This document shows, in pieces, positions 43,124-52,770 of a stretch of DNA of 55,814 nucleotides (position 1 is the stretch's first letter; each line of letters starts with the position of its first letter). Position numbers and translations under genes: made by a program. Source of the DNA: Pseudomonadota bacterium (GTDB lineage: Bacteria > Pseudomonadota > Gammaproteobacteria > Xanthomonadales > Rhodanobacteraceae); assembly GCA_018241365.1 (NCBI GenBank), contig JAFEDX010000222.1:1-55814 (forward strand), written 5' to 3'. The notes beneath the pieces are model-generated. The model was not told the DNA's origin. It made no database searches and was given only the letters and a program-made list of their open reading frames with translations.

Positions 43124-43162
43124 GCAAGATTCGCGAAAGCTTCGACTAAGCAGGCGCTAAGC
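43124..43162 (+). promoter_or_regulatory. 11-bp periodic direct repeats upstream of the PAP2 gene
   Basis: CTAAGC at 43146 and 43157 are perfect and 11 bases apart. Upstream in the same phase are GAAAGC (43135) and a poor match, GCAAGA (43124). A CATAAA box (43171-43176) could be the -10, placing the repeats at the -35, as for OmpR-type activators. Confidence 0.58.
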
Positions 43163-43199
43163 GAGCGTGGTCATAAATGCCGTTCATCGCCTCCGGACG

Positions 43200-43853
43200 A
43201 TGGACGACATGCGTTCCGATTCCTGCCTGCGGCGATTCGCCGCGCTGTTCCTGCTCTGCCTCGGCACGGCGGCGCCGGTGCGCGCAGTGCTGGCCGGAAG
43301 CGGTCCGTTCGGCATCGACCATCGCATCGCCTACGACAACAGCGGCATCTGGGCGCGCAGCAACCAGAAGGCATTGATGGGTGCGACCATCCTCACTGTG
43401 GTGGGCGGTTCGCTCGCGTTCGGCGACCAGGACAAGCTGGGCGACACGTTCTGGCGTTCGCTGGATTCGATGGCGGTGTCGTCGGCTATTTCGCAGGCCG
43501 CGAAATGGACGTTCCAGCGCGAACGGCCCTCGCAGACGAGCGATCCGAACATGTGGTTCAAGGGCACGCGTTACCAGAGCTTCCCCAGCGGCGAAGTCAC
43601 CGCGATCGCCGGCGCGGTTACGCCGTTCGTGGTGGCCTACGGCCACGATCATCCTGCGGTATACGCGTTGGAACTGTTGCCGCTGTACGACGCCATCGGG
43701 CGGGTCAAGGCGCGTGGCCACTGGCAGAGCGACGTGCTGGCCGGCTGGGCGCTCGGCACGGCTGTCGGTATCTGGGCCGCACGTCGCAATTCGCCCCTGA
43801 TCCTCGGCTGGCTGCCCGGCGGCTTCCAGGTGGGGTTCATCCATCGCTTCTGA
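43200..43853 (+). CDS. PAP2-family phosphatase, membrane or secreted
   Basis: A 217-residue protein with the PAP2 signature: motif 1 KWTFQRERP (Lys102, Arg109, Pro110), motif 2 SFPSGE (129-132) and motif 3 GRVKARGHWQSD (Arg168, His174, Asp178). The usual PSGH has Glu132 in place of His, so the proton-donor His is missing, while the nucleophile His174 is kept. An N-terminal hydrophobic stretch (about 13-30) looks like a signal peptide, and helices elsewhere are weak. The family dephosphorylates lipid phosphates such as undecaprenyl pyrophosphate, PGP or lipid A. With OmpR-type repeats in front, an envelope-lipid role is attractive. The start is uncertain: the GTG at 43167 or ATGs at 43200 and 43209; 43200 is chosen. 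Confidence 0.82.
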   Translation: MDDMRSDSCLRRFAALFLLCLGTAAPVRAVLAGSGPFGIDHRIAYDNSGIWARSNQKALMGATILTVVGGSLAFGDQDKLGDTFWRSLDSMAVSSAISQAAKWTFQRERPSQTSDPNMWFKGTRYQSFPSGEVTAIAGAVTPFVVAYGHDHPAVYALELLPLYDAIGRVKARGHWQSDVLAGWALGTAVGIWAARRNSPLILGWLPGGFQVGFIHRF

Positions 43854-43937
43854 GCATCCAACCAGCGGCAGCGAAGCGGCCAAGCGATCCGGTGACGCGA
43901 CGCCTCATGCCGTGTGGGCTTCCAGGTAATTGCCGAG

Positions 43938-45155
43938 ATGACAGCGAATCGCCAACGCTACAGTGAACTGCGCCGACGGCTCGTCCGCAATGCGCTGCTG
44001 CCGCTGTTCCGGACCCGCGGTGCGCGCCTGCGGCAAACCAGGGATCTGTCCCAGCGGGAAATTCGACGCATCCTCGTATGCCGCCCGAATCACCGGCTGG
44101 GCAACCTGCTGCTGCTCACGCCGCTGGTGGCGGAATTGCAACGGGCGTTTCCGGATGCGGAAGTCGACATGGTCCTGGCCGGAGACGATGGCGCCGCACT
44201 GTTCGGCGCGTTCGGCAATGTCAAACACATCTATGCGCTGTCGCGCCGGATGATCCGGCATCCGCTGACGCTTGTGCGCACGGCGCTGCAGATTCGCCGC
44301 GCCCATTACGACCTGGCCGTGGATCCCTGCGAGGCCTCGCAATCCAGCCGCCTGCTGGTGGTGCTGGCGAACGCGGAACACGTGATCGGCCTTCCGCGTG
44401 ACGGCACCGTTGACGACCCGGAAGAACGGACTGCGATGTTGCATGCACCCAAGCACATGGCGCAGTGGCCGGTGTACCTGCTGCGCAGTGCATCGGCGCG
44501 CCGTCCGCCGGATACGGAGCGCGATTTTCCGGAACTGGATATCCGGCTCTCGGCGGACGAGCGGAAGCAGCCGCGGGAAGTGCTGGACGGCTTGCTGCGC
44601 GCCCACGGCAAGTCGCACGCGCAATTGGTCGTCGGCGTGTTCGCCGAGGCCACCGGGGGGAAACGTTATCCGCGTGACTGGTGGCAACGTTTCATCGCCG
44701 AGGTGCGCGCCCACCATCCCGACTGCGCGTTCTTCGAGATATTGCCGCCGGATGGCCAGCCCCGGCTTGCGTTGGATTTGCCGACCTTCTGTTCGCGCAA
44801 CCCGCGCGATGTGGCGGCCATGATCTCCAACATGACCTGCTTCGTGAGCGCCGATTGCGGGGTCATGCACCTCGCCAGCGCCAGCGGCACGCCGACCCTC
44901 GGCCTGTTCTCGGTCACGGAAGTGCCGAAATACGAACCTTACGGCCGCGGCAGCCGGGCGCTCGTCACCAACGGAAAAACTCCGGAAGAGATCGCACGGC
45001 TGGCCAGCACACACATGGAAAGCTTGCTCGCCTCCACCGGCCGCGAGTCCGGGCCGACGGTTCCGCAAGAGAATCGAAAGGAGCGCTCGCCAGACTCGTA
45101 CCCTGAACCCGCCACGGTCGTCACCAATCTCCCAAAAGCCGGATCACACGCATGA
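43938..45155 (+). CDS. glycosyltransferase family 9 protein, heptosyltransferase-like
   Basis: A 405-residue protein with the GT9 pattern. IRRILVCRPNHRLGNLLLLTPLVAELQRAFPDAEVDMV is the N-terminal domain in which the RxGD of heptosyltransferases reads HRLGN. FVSADCGVMHLASASGTPTLGLFSVTEVPKYEPYG is the C-terminal donor-binding block (usually SGxxHxAxAxGxPxxxLFG). These enzymes add L,D-heptose or related sugars to the LPS core at the inner face of the inner membrane. It stands directly before hldD with a 4-base overlap and in the hldD-hldE locus, which supports a role in core synthesis. The C-terminal 45 residues are Pro/Ser/Glu-rich and look disordered. The start could also be a GTG at 43914. 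Confidence 0.85.
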   Translation: MTANRQRYSELRRRLVRNALLPLFRTRGARLRQTRDLSQREIRRILVCRPNHRLGNLLLLTPLVAELQRAFPDAEVDMVLAGDDGAALFGAFGNVKHIYALSRRMIRHPLTLVRTALQIRRAHYDLAVDPCEASQSSRLLVVLANAEHVIGLPRDGTVDDPEERTAMLHAPKHMAQWPVYLLRSASARRPPDTERDFPELDIRLSADERKQPREVLDGLLRAHGKSHAQLVVGVFAEATGGKRYPRDWWQRFIAEVRAHHPDCAFFEILPPDGQPRLALDLPTFCSRNPRDVAAMISNMTCFVSADCGVMHLASASGTPTLGLFSVTEVPKYEPYGRGSRALVTNGKTPEEIARLASTHMESLLASTGRESGPTVPQENRKERSPDSYPEPATVVTNLPKAGSHA

Positions 45156-46135
45156 TGCTCGTCACCGGCGGCGCCGGATTCATCGGTTCCAACATCGTTG
45201 CCGCGGTTTCCGGGCGTGGCATTGCGACAGCGGTGTGCGATGAGTTCGGCAGCGAGGGGAAATGGCGAAACCTCGCCAAGGCCGAGCTCTCCGACATCGT
45301 CCATCCGGAACGGCTGGATGGGTGGCTTGAAAAACATCGGGACCAGCTGGAAACGGTGATCCACATGGGCGCCATCTCCGCCACCGATGCCACCGATGCC
45401 GACTTGGTCCTGCGCACGAACTTCGGACTATCCAGGTACCTGTGGCAATGGTGCGCCCGGCACGGCAAGCGCTTTCTGTATGCGTCTTCCGCGGCAACCT
45501 ACGGTGCCGGTGAGCGGGGCTATGACGACGACGGCTCGCCGCAAGCGCTGGCCAGGTTGCGGCCACTGAATCTGTACGGCTGGAGCAAGCACCTGTTCGA
45601 CCGGTGCGTCGCGCGCGCGGTGGCCGACGGCGAAGCGCTGCCAGCGCAGTGGGCGGGCCTCAAGTTCTTCAACGTGTACGGGCCGAACGAATACCACAAG
45701 GGCAGGATGCAGAGCGTGGTCGCCCACGCCTACCCCGTGGCCGCCGCGGGGAATGAGGTGGGGTTGTTCAAGTCGTATCGCGCCGGCATCACGGACGGCG
45801 GGCAGAAGCGCGACTTCGTGTACGTGGGCGACTGTGTCGACGTGGTGCTCTGGCTGCTCGATCACCCGGCCGTCAACGGACTGTTCAACGTGGGCACCGG
45901 CGAAGCGCGCAGCTTCGCCGACCTGATCGGCGCGCTGTTCGCGGCACTCGATCGTCCGGTTCGCATTCGCTACAAGGACATGCCCGAGGTGCTGCGCAGC
46001 CAGTATCAGTACTTCACGCAGGCACGGGTCGCTCGTTTGCGCGAAGCCGGGTTCACGCAACCCTTCAAGTCGATTGAAGAAGGGGTGCGTCTCTATGTCC
46101 AACACTATCTGTCGCAACCCGACATCTATCGCTGA
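45152..46135 (+). CDS. hldD: ADP-L-glycero-D-manno-heptose 6-epimerase
   Basis: A 327-residue NAD(P)-dependent epimerase. TGGAGFIGSNI lies at the N-terminus, HMGAISATDATDADLVLRTN is the HldD-specific phrase, SSAATYG and YGWSK (catalytic Tyr and Lys) follow, and FFNVYGPNEYHKGRMQSVVAH is diagnostic for HldD/RfaD. It converts ADP-D-glycero- to ADP-L-glycero-D-manno-heptose, the donor for LPS inner core. The start is the first ATG of the pair at 45152, overlapping the stop of the glycosyltransferase. HldE, the enzyme two steps earlier, is encoded downstream. The length matches family members (310-330). Confidence 0.95.
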   Translation: MMLVTGGAGFIGSNIVAAVSGRGIATAVCDEFGSEGKWRNLAKAELSDIVHPERLDGWLEKHRDQLETVIHMGAISATDATDADLVLRTNFGLSRYLWQWCARHGKRFLYASSAATYGAGERGYDDDGSPQALARLRPLNLYGWSKHLFDRCVARAVADGEALPAQWAGLKFFNVYGPNEYHKGRMQSVVAHAYPVAAAGNEVGLFKSYRAGITDGGQKRDFVYVGDCVDVVLWLLDHPAVNGLFNVGTGEARSFADLIGALFAALDRPVRIRYKDMPEVLRSQYQYFTQARVARLREAGFTQPFKSIEEGVRLYVQHYLSQPDIYR

Positions 46136-46144
46136 GAAACCCGG

Positions 46145-46255
46145 ATGCCCGCTTCGGTCATACACACGCTTGCCGATCTGGAAGTTCATGGCGCGCGCAT
46201 GCACGCGATGGCCGACACGTTTTGCGGGCAGCTACGCGGGGTGGTCCGGCAATGA
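46145..46255 (+). CDS. possible 36-codon ORF coupled to hldE
   Basis: The 116-base gap between hldD and hldE is almost filled by an ATG frame of 36 codons (MPASVIHTLADLEVHGARMH...GVVRQ) ending in TGA that overlaps the hldE ATG as ATGA, the same coupling used elsewhere in this window. No Shine-Dalgarno sequence is evident (CCCGG upstream) and third-position GC is lower than in neighbours. It may be a leader peptide, a remnant of a third heptose gene, or chance. I recognise no domain. Confidence 0.35.
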   Translation: MPASVIHTLADLEVHGARMHAMADTFCGQLRGVVRQ

Positions 46256-47739
46256 ACCATCAGACCACGGCGCCGGAGCGTCCATCCCTGCATGAAATCC
46301 TCGCGCGGGCATGCGATCTCGCGGTATGGGTCGTCGGCGACATCATGCTCGACGAGTACGTCATTGGCGACGTAGCCCGCATTTCCCCCGAAGCGCCGGT
46401 GCCGGTGGTGCGCGTGCAGCGCTTCGAAGACCGCCTCGGTGGCGCCGCCAACGTGGCATGCCAGGTCGGGGCCTTGGGCGCGCAGGTCGCGCTCGCGGGG
46501 CTGGTGGGAAACGACGTGGCCGGCGGTCGTGTCCTGGATCTTTGCCGGGAATCCGGCATCGACGTGCGCGCGGTCCGGCAGCTCACGGGGCGGCCCACGT
46601 CACGCAAGTTGCGCACGCTCGCCCGCAACCAGCAACTGGTCCGACTCGACTGGGAGGACACCGCGCCTTGTCCCGCCGATGCCATTGACTGGATGCTCGA
46701 GCGCCTGCGCGAAGTCCGTGCCCCGGACGTCGTCATCCTGAGCGATTACGCGAAGGGTGTGCTGACACCGGCGCTGATTGGCCGCATACGGGAAATCGCC
46801 GCCTCGGCCAACACCCGCATCGTGGTCGATCCCAAGCAGCGCGATTTCGACGCCTATCGCGGGGCAAGCATCCTCACGCCCAACCTGCACGAGTTGGAAG
46901 TCGCCGCGGGCAGGACGTTCGATCCGGAGGATGCCGCATCCATTGCCGAGTGCGCCCAATGGCTTGCCCGTGACATCGGCGCCGAAGCGCTGGTCGTCAA
47001 GCGGGGCGGGCGCGGCATGCTGGTGGCGCCAGCCCGGGGCCCCCATCAAGTGATTCCGGCGCGCGGGCGCGCATTGTTCGACCCAACCGGTGCGGGTGAT
47101 ACCGTCGTGGCGCTGCTGGCCACCGTGCTTGCGGCAGAAGCGACGCTCGTCGAAGCAGCGACCTTGGCCAACGCGGCCGCTGGCATCACCGTGGGCAAAG
47201 TCGGGACGGTCAGCGTCACGCCCGGTGAGATCGTCGAATTCCTGGGAGGTGAAAGCGACCACAAAGTGCTGGACCGCGACGAGCTCATGGCACAGGTGGG
47301 GCATTGGCGGAATGCCGGCAAGCGCATCGTGTTCACCAATGGATGCTTCGACCTGCTCCACGCCGGCCACCTCTCGCTGCTGCACCAGGCAGCGCAACAT
47401 GGGGACGTCCTGGTCGTGGCGGTCAACAGCGATGACTCCGTGCGCAGGCTCAAGGGAACCGAAAGGCCGCTGGTCTCCGAACACGAGCGCGCCGCGATGC
47501 TGGCGGCGCTGGGTTGCGTCGATGCCGTCACGATCTTCGCAGAAGACACGCCCCTCGAGTTGTTGCAAGCCATCCGCCCCGACATCCTGGTGAAGGGCGG
47601 GGACTACCGGGTCGAGCAGGTGGTGGGGCGTGAATTGGTGGAATCCGCCGGCGGGCGCGTCGTCCTCGTGCCGCTGTTGTCCGGAAAATCCACGACCGCA
47701 CTGATCGATCGCATCGTGAATCGTGGTCCGGCGCGTTGA
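46252..47739 (+). CDS. hldE: bifunctional D-glycero-beta-D-manno-heptose-7-phosphate kinase / heptose-1-phosphate adenylyltransferase
   Basis: A 495-residue two-domain enzyme. The N-terminal PfkB/ribokinase-like kinase (about 1-325) has VVGDIMLDEYVIGDVARISPEAPVPV, GGAANVA and the late motif DPTGAGDTVVAL with the catalytic Asp. The C-terminal nucleotidyltransferase (about 350-495) begins IVFTNGCFDLLHAGHLSLL with the HxGH motif and has VKGGDYRVEQVVG. It phosphorylates heptose-7-phosphate at C1 and later adenylates heptose-1-phosphate, on either side of the GmhB step. GmhA and GmhB are not in the window. The ATG at 46252 overlaps the end of the small ORF; a longer frame upstream is non-homologous. 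Confidence 0.95.
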   Translation: MNHQTTAPERPSLHEILARACDLAVWVVGDIMLDEYVIGDVARISPEAPVPVVRVQRFEDRLGGAANVACQVGALGAQVALAGLVGNDVAGGRVLDLCRESGIDVRAVRQLTGRPTSRKLRTLARNQQLVRLDWEDTAPCPADAIDWMLERLREVRAPDVVILSDYAKGVLTPALIGRIREIAASANTRIVVDPKQRDFDAYRGASILTPNLHELEVAAGRTFDPEDAASIAECAQWLARDIGAEALVVKRGGRGMLVAPARGPHQVIPARGRALFDPTGAGDTVVALLATVLAAEATLVEAATLANAAAGITVGKVGTVSVTPGEIVEFLGGESDHKVLDRDELMAQVGHWRNAGKRIVFTNGCFDLLHAGHLSLLHQAAQHGDVLVVAVNSDDSVRRLKGTERPLVSEHERAAMLAALGCVDAVTIFAEDTPLELLQAIRPDILVKGGDYRVEQVVGRELVESAGGRVVLVPLLSGKSTTALIDRIVNRGPAR

Positions 47740-47817
47740 GCGCGCGCAAAGTAGAGCCTGTTCGACCCTGTGACGATAGCGAATGCGCTGCGCTTGCCGA
47801 CTGTCGCTACCGCCGGC

Positions 47818-50163
<2,346 letters not shown>

Positions 50164-50173
50164 TCATTGCAGC

Positions 50174-51283
50174 ATGCCAACACCTTTCGTCACGCCCGCC
50201 TTGCTGCTCGCCTGCGCGGTTGCTTTCGCACAAACCCCTGCACCCGCGGCCAGCACTGCCCAGCCTGCGTCCGGTGCATCGATCACCACCTTGCAGGCCA
50301 TGACCGTCACCGGCGTGATGCCGGGCCCGGAGTTGTGGAAGGTCACACGTGGCGGGCACGTGTTGTGGATCCTCGGCGTGGTGCCGACACTCCCGGGCGG
50401 CCTCCGTTGGCAATCGAACCAGGTCGCGCAAACCATCGCGGCATCGCAGGCGGTGATCGAATCGCCGGGCGTCAAGCTCAAGGTCGACACCAACTGGTTC
50501 GGCAAGCTGTTCCTGCTGCCGTCGGTGTATCGCGCGCAGCGCAATCCGGACGGCAAGACCCTGCAGGAGGTGTTGCCGCCTTGGCTGTATTCACGCTGGG
50601 AATCCGCCAGGCAGCATTACTTCGGCGACGAGCGCGGCATCGATCGCTACCGGCCGATCATGGCCGCGTCGAAATTGATGAAGCAGGCGCTGAAGGCGAA
50701 CAACCTGCGCGGCAACGGCGAGATCGACGATACCGTGGCTGCACTGGCGAAACAGCACGGCGTCAAACTCGTCAAGCCCGAGACCACGCTGGAAATCAAG
50801 GAACCACGCCAGGCGGTCAAGTCGCTCGCGGCGCAGGGACCGGACGGCATCGCTTGCCTCGGCTTGGTGCTGGACGCGGTCGAGCACGAACTGCCGAACT
50901 TCCGCGCACGCGCCAACGCCTGGGCCACTGGCGACATCGAAACCTTGCGCAAGCTGCCGGAAAGCGCGTACCGCGAGACTTGCCAGTCGGCGATCACCGG
51001 CGCCGGCTTTGCCAAGTCGCTCGGCATCGACGACCTGCCCGCGCGCCTCGAAAGCGCGTGGCTGGCCGCGGCCGATGCCGCGCTGGCCAGCAACACCCAG
51101 AGCTTCGCGATGCTGCCGATGCACGCCGTGCTCGACCCGCACGGTTATCTGGCGGCCCTGCAGGCACGTGGTTACACGGTGGCAGCGCCCGACGCCGACA
51201 CAGCCGACGATCCTGCATCCGCGGCAAGCGCGGCGCCGGCCACCCGTGTCGCGATCCCCGCATCCGCGACTTCGGCGCATTGA
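50174..51283 (+). CDS. TraB/GumN-family protein with degenerate first metal motif
   Basis: A 369-residue secreted protein. The signal peptide (about 1-20) ends CAVAFAQ. LWKVTRGGHVLWILGVVPTLPGG is the position where the family has LWGTxH; here it is Gly-Val-Val-Pro (68-71), so the GxxH histidine is missing. A conserved Glu is kept (VIESPG, Glu96), and a late His occurs in AMLPMHAVLDPHGYLAALQARGYTV, where the family has GxxHL. Family members related to Tiki are thought to be metalloproteases using both His motifs. This copy may be inactive or a binding protein. The C-terminus is Ala-rich. The start at 50174 is chosen by the signal peptide. It precedes the pseudouridine synthase by 18 bases. Confidence 0.78.
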   Translation: MPTPFVTPALLLACAVAFAQTPAPAASTAQPASGASITTLQAMTVTGVMPGPELWKVTRGGHVLWILGVVPTLPGGLRWQSNQVAQTIAASQAVIESPGVKLKVDTNWFGKLFLLPSVYRAQRNPDGKTLQEVLPPWLYSRWESARQHYFGDERGIDRYRPIMAASKLMKQALKANNLRGNGEIDDTVAALAKQHGVKLVKPETTLEIKEPRQAVKSLAAQGPDGIACLGLVLDAVEHELPNFRARANAWATGDIETLRKLPESAYRETCQSAITGAGFAKSLGIDDLPARLESAWLAAADAALASNTQSFAMLPMHAVLDPHGYLAALQARGYTVAAPDADTADDPASAASAAPATRVAIPASATSAH

Positions 51284-51301
51284 CCGGACACACGCCGCGC
51301 G

Positions 51302-51844
51302 ATGCTCGTCCTCTTCAACAAACCCTTCGGCGTCCTGTGCCAGTTCACCGACCGCAGCACACCGCCACGGCATACGTTGGCGGAATTCGGGCTGCCGCCC
51401 GGCGTCTATCCGGCTGGCCGGCTGGACCATGATTCCGAAGGCCTGCTGTTGCTCACTGACGACGGCGTGCTCGCGCACCGCATCACCGATCCGCGCCACA
51501 AGTTGCCGAAAACCTACCTGATCCAGGTGGAAGGCTCACCGAGCGACGCCGCCCTGCGCAGCTTGCGCGCGGGCGTCGCGCTGAACGATGGCATGACGCG
51601 TCCGGCCGAGGCGCGCATCATTGAACCCACGCCCGCGTGGCTGTGGCCACGCGACCCACCGGTACGTTTCCGCAAGACGGTGCCCGACGCATGGATCGAA
51701 CTCGTGATCCGCGAAGGCCGCAATCGCCAGGTGCGCAGGATGACTGCAGCGGTCGGCCTGCCGACGCTGCGGCTCGTCCGCACGCGTATAGGCGGGTACG
51801 CACTGGACGGGTTGGCGCCGGGGCAGTGGCGACTCGTCAAGTAG
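51302..51844 (+). CDS. rluE: 23S rRNA pseudouridine synthase, RluE/RsuA family
   Basis: A 180-residue protein without an S4 domain, beginning MLVLFNKPFGVLCQFTD. The catalytic Asp lies in GRLDHDSEGLLLLT (about residue 42), followed by LPKTYLIQVEG and EGRNRQVRRMTAAVGLPTLRLVRTRIG. The short form lacking S4 and this sequence match RluE, which makes pseudouridine 2457 in E. coli 23S rRNA. The TAG stop is part of the GTAG head of a REP element (51841-51916). It follows the TraB/GumN-like gene by 18 bases and may be cotranscribed with it. Confidence 0.9.
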   Translation: MLVLFNKPFGVLCQFTDRSTPPRHTLAEFGLPPGVYPAGRLDHDSEGLLLLTDDGVLAHRITDPRHKLPKTYLIQVEGSPSDAALRSLRAGVALNDGMTRPAEARIIEPTPAWLWPRDPPVRFRKTVPDAWIELVIREGRNRQVRRMTAAVGLPTLRLVRTRIGGYALDGLAPGQWRLVK

Positions 51845-51916
51845 AAGCGAGCGTGCTCGCGACAGCCGCCAGTCGTTTCGCCGACAGTCTGCGCTCGCCT
51901 GCACGCAGGCTCCTAC
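51841..51916. repeat. inverted pair of GTAG-type REP elements between rluE and tatD
   Basis: On the plus strand GTAGAA-GCGAGC-GT-GCTCGC (51841-51860); on the minus strand GTAGGA-GCCTGC-GT-GCAGGC (51916-51897). Both have the head GTAGRA and a 6-bp stem with a GT loop, but different stem sequences, which shows conservation of structure. GTAG-headed REPs are known from Stenotrophomonas and relatives. Each head supplies the TAG stop of the adjoining gene, and the pair may act as a bidirectional terminator. Confidence 0.8.
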
Positions 51917-52704
51917 ACCGGGATGCCGAAGAACAAGCTGGCGTTGGCAGTGGTCTGTGCGGCGGTTACTTCAACCGTTTCGCCACGCAGACCGGCGACG
52001 ACTTCATTGATGTGCGCCAGGTACATGGGCTCGTTGCGCCGGTGCGAAGGCTGCGGACGGATGTCGCGCGGCAGCAGGTAGGGTGCGTCGGTTTCCAGCA
52101 GCAGGCGATTCGCCGGGATCTCGCGCACCAGCTCGCGCAGGTGCAAGCCGCGGCGTTCGTCGCAAACCCAGCCGGTGATGCCGACGTGGCAGTCGAGGTC
52201 GAGGTAATCGAACAGCGCGCGGCGCTGGTCGGTGAAGCAGTGCACCACCACCGCCGGCACGCGGTCGCGCACCGCCTTCAGCAGCGCAAGAAAATCGCCG
52301 TGTGCATCGCGTTGGTGCAGGAACAACGGCTTGTGCAGTTCGACCGCGATCGCGAGCTGCTTTTCGAACGCCGCCCGCTGCGCTGGACGCGGCGAGAGGT
52401 CGCGGTAGTAATCGAGCCCGGTCTCGCCCACCGCACGCACTTCCGGTTCGCGCTGCAGCGCCCGCAGCAACGCATCGGTGTCGGCGCCGTAGTCGCCCGC
52501 GTGGTGCGGATGCACGCCGGCCGTGGCAAACAAGACGCCGGGGTGTGCACGCGCGAGTTCCAGCGCGTGCTCGCTGCCCGCGCGCGAAGCACCGGTGACG
52601 ATCAACTTCTCCACACCCGCTTTGTGCGCGCGCTCAAGCACCGCACCAAAATCGTGGCGGAAGGATTCGTGGGTGAGGTTGGCGCCAATGTCGATCAGAT
52701 GCAT
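51913..52704 (-). CDS. tatD: TatD-family metal-dependent hydrolase
   Basis: A 263-residue TIM-barrel enzyme of the TatD group. It starts MHLIDIGANLTHESF, like E. coli TatD itself (which also lacks the HxH of other members), then AGVHPHHA, VGETGLDYYRDLSPR with the metal-bridging Glu, FLHQRDAHGDF, VVHCFTD and LLETDAPYLLPRD. TatD is a 3'-5' DNase/RNase linked to DNA repair and oxidative stress; it is not needed for Tat export. It is divergent from hrpB with 66 bases between starts and convergent with rluE. The TAG stop lies in the REP element. Confidence 0.93.
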   Translation of the reverse strand: MHLIDIGANLTHESFRHDFGAVLERAHKAGVEKLIVTGASRAGSEHALELARAHPGVLFATAGVHPHHAGDYGADTDALLRALQREPEVRAVGETGLDYYRDLSPRPAQRAAFEKQLAIAVELHKPLFLHQRDAHGDFLALLKAVRDRVPAVVVHCFTDQRRALFDYLDLDCHVGITGWVCDERRGLHLRELVREIPANRLLLETDAPYLLPRDIRPQPSHRRNEPMYLAHINEVVAGLRGETVEVTAAQTTANASLFFGIPV

Positions 52705-52758
52705 GCGGCCATTCTACGGCAGGCCCTGCGCACCGCCGGACGCACGCGGATCGGCGCT

Positions 52759-52764
52759 TAGAAT
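52759..52764 (+). promoter_or_regulatory. -10 element of hrpB, possibly leaderless
   Basis: TAGAAT ends 6 bases before the hrpB ATG at 52771. Transcription would begin at or next to the start codon, giving a leaderless mRNA. No Shine-Dalgarno sequence is present, which agrees. No clear -35 is seen. Confidence 0.4.
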
Positions 52765-52770
52765 GTCACG

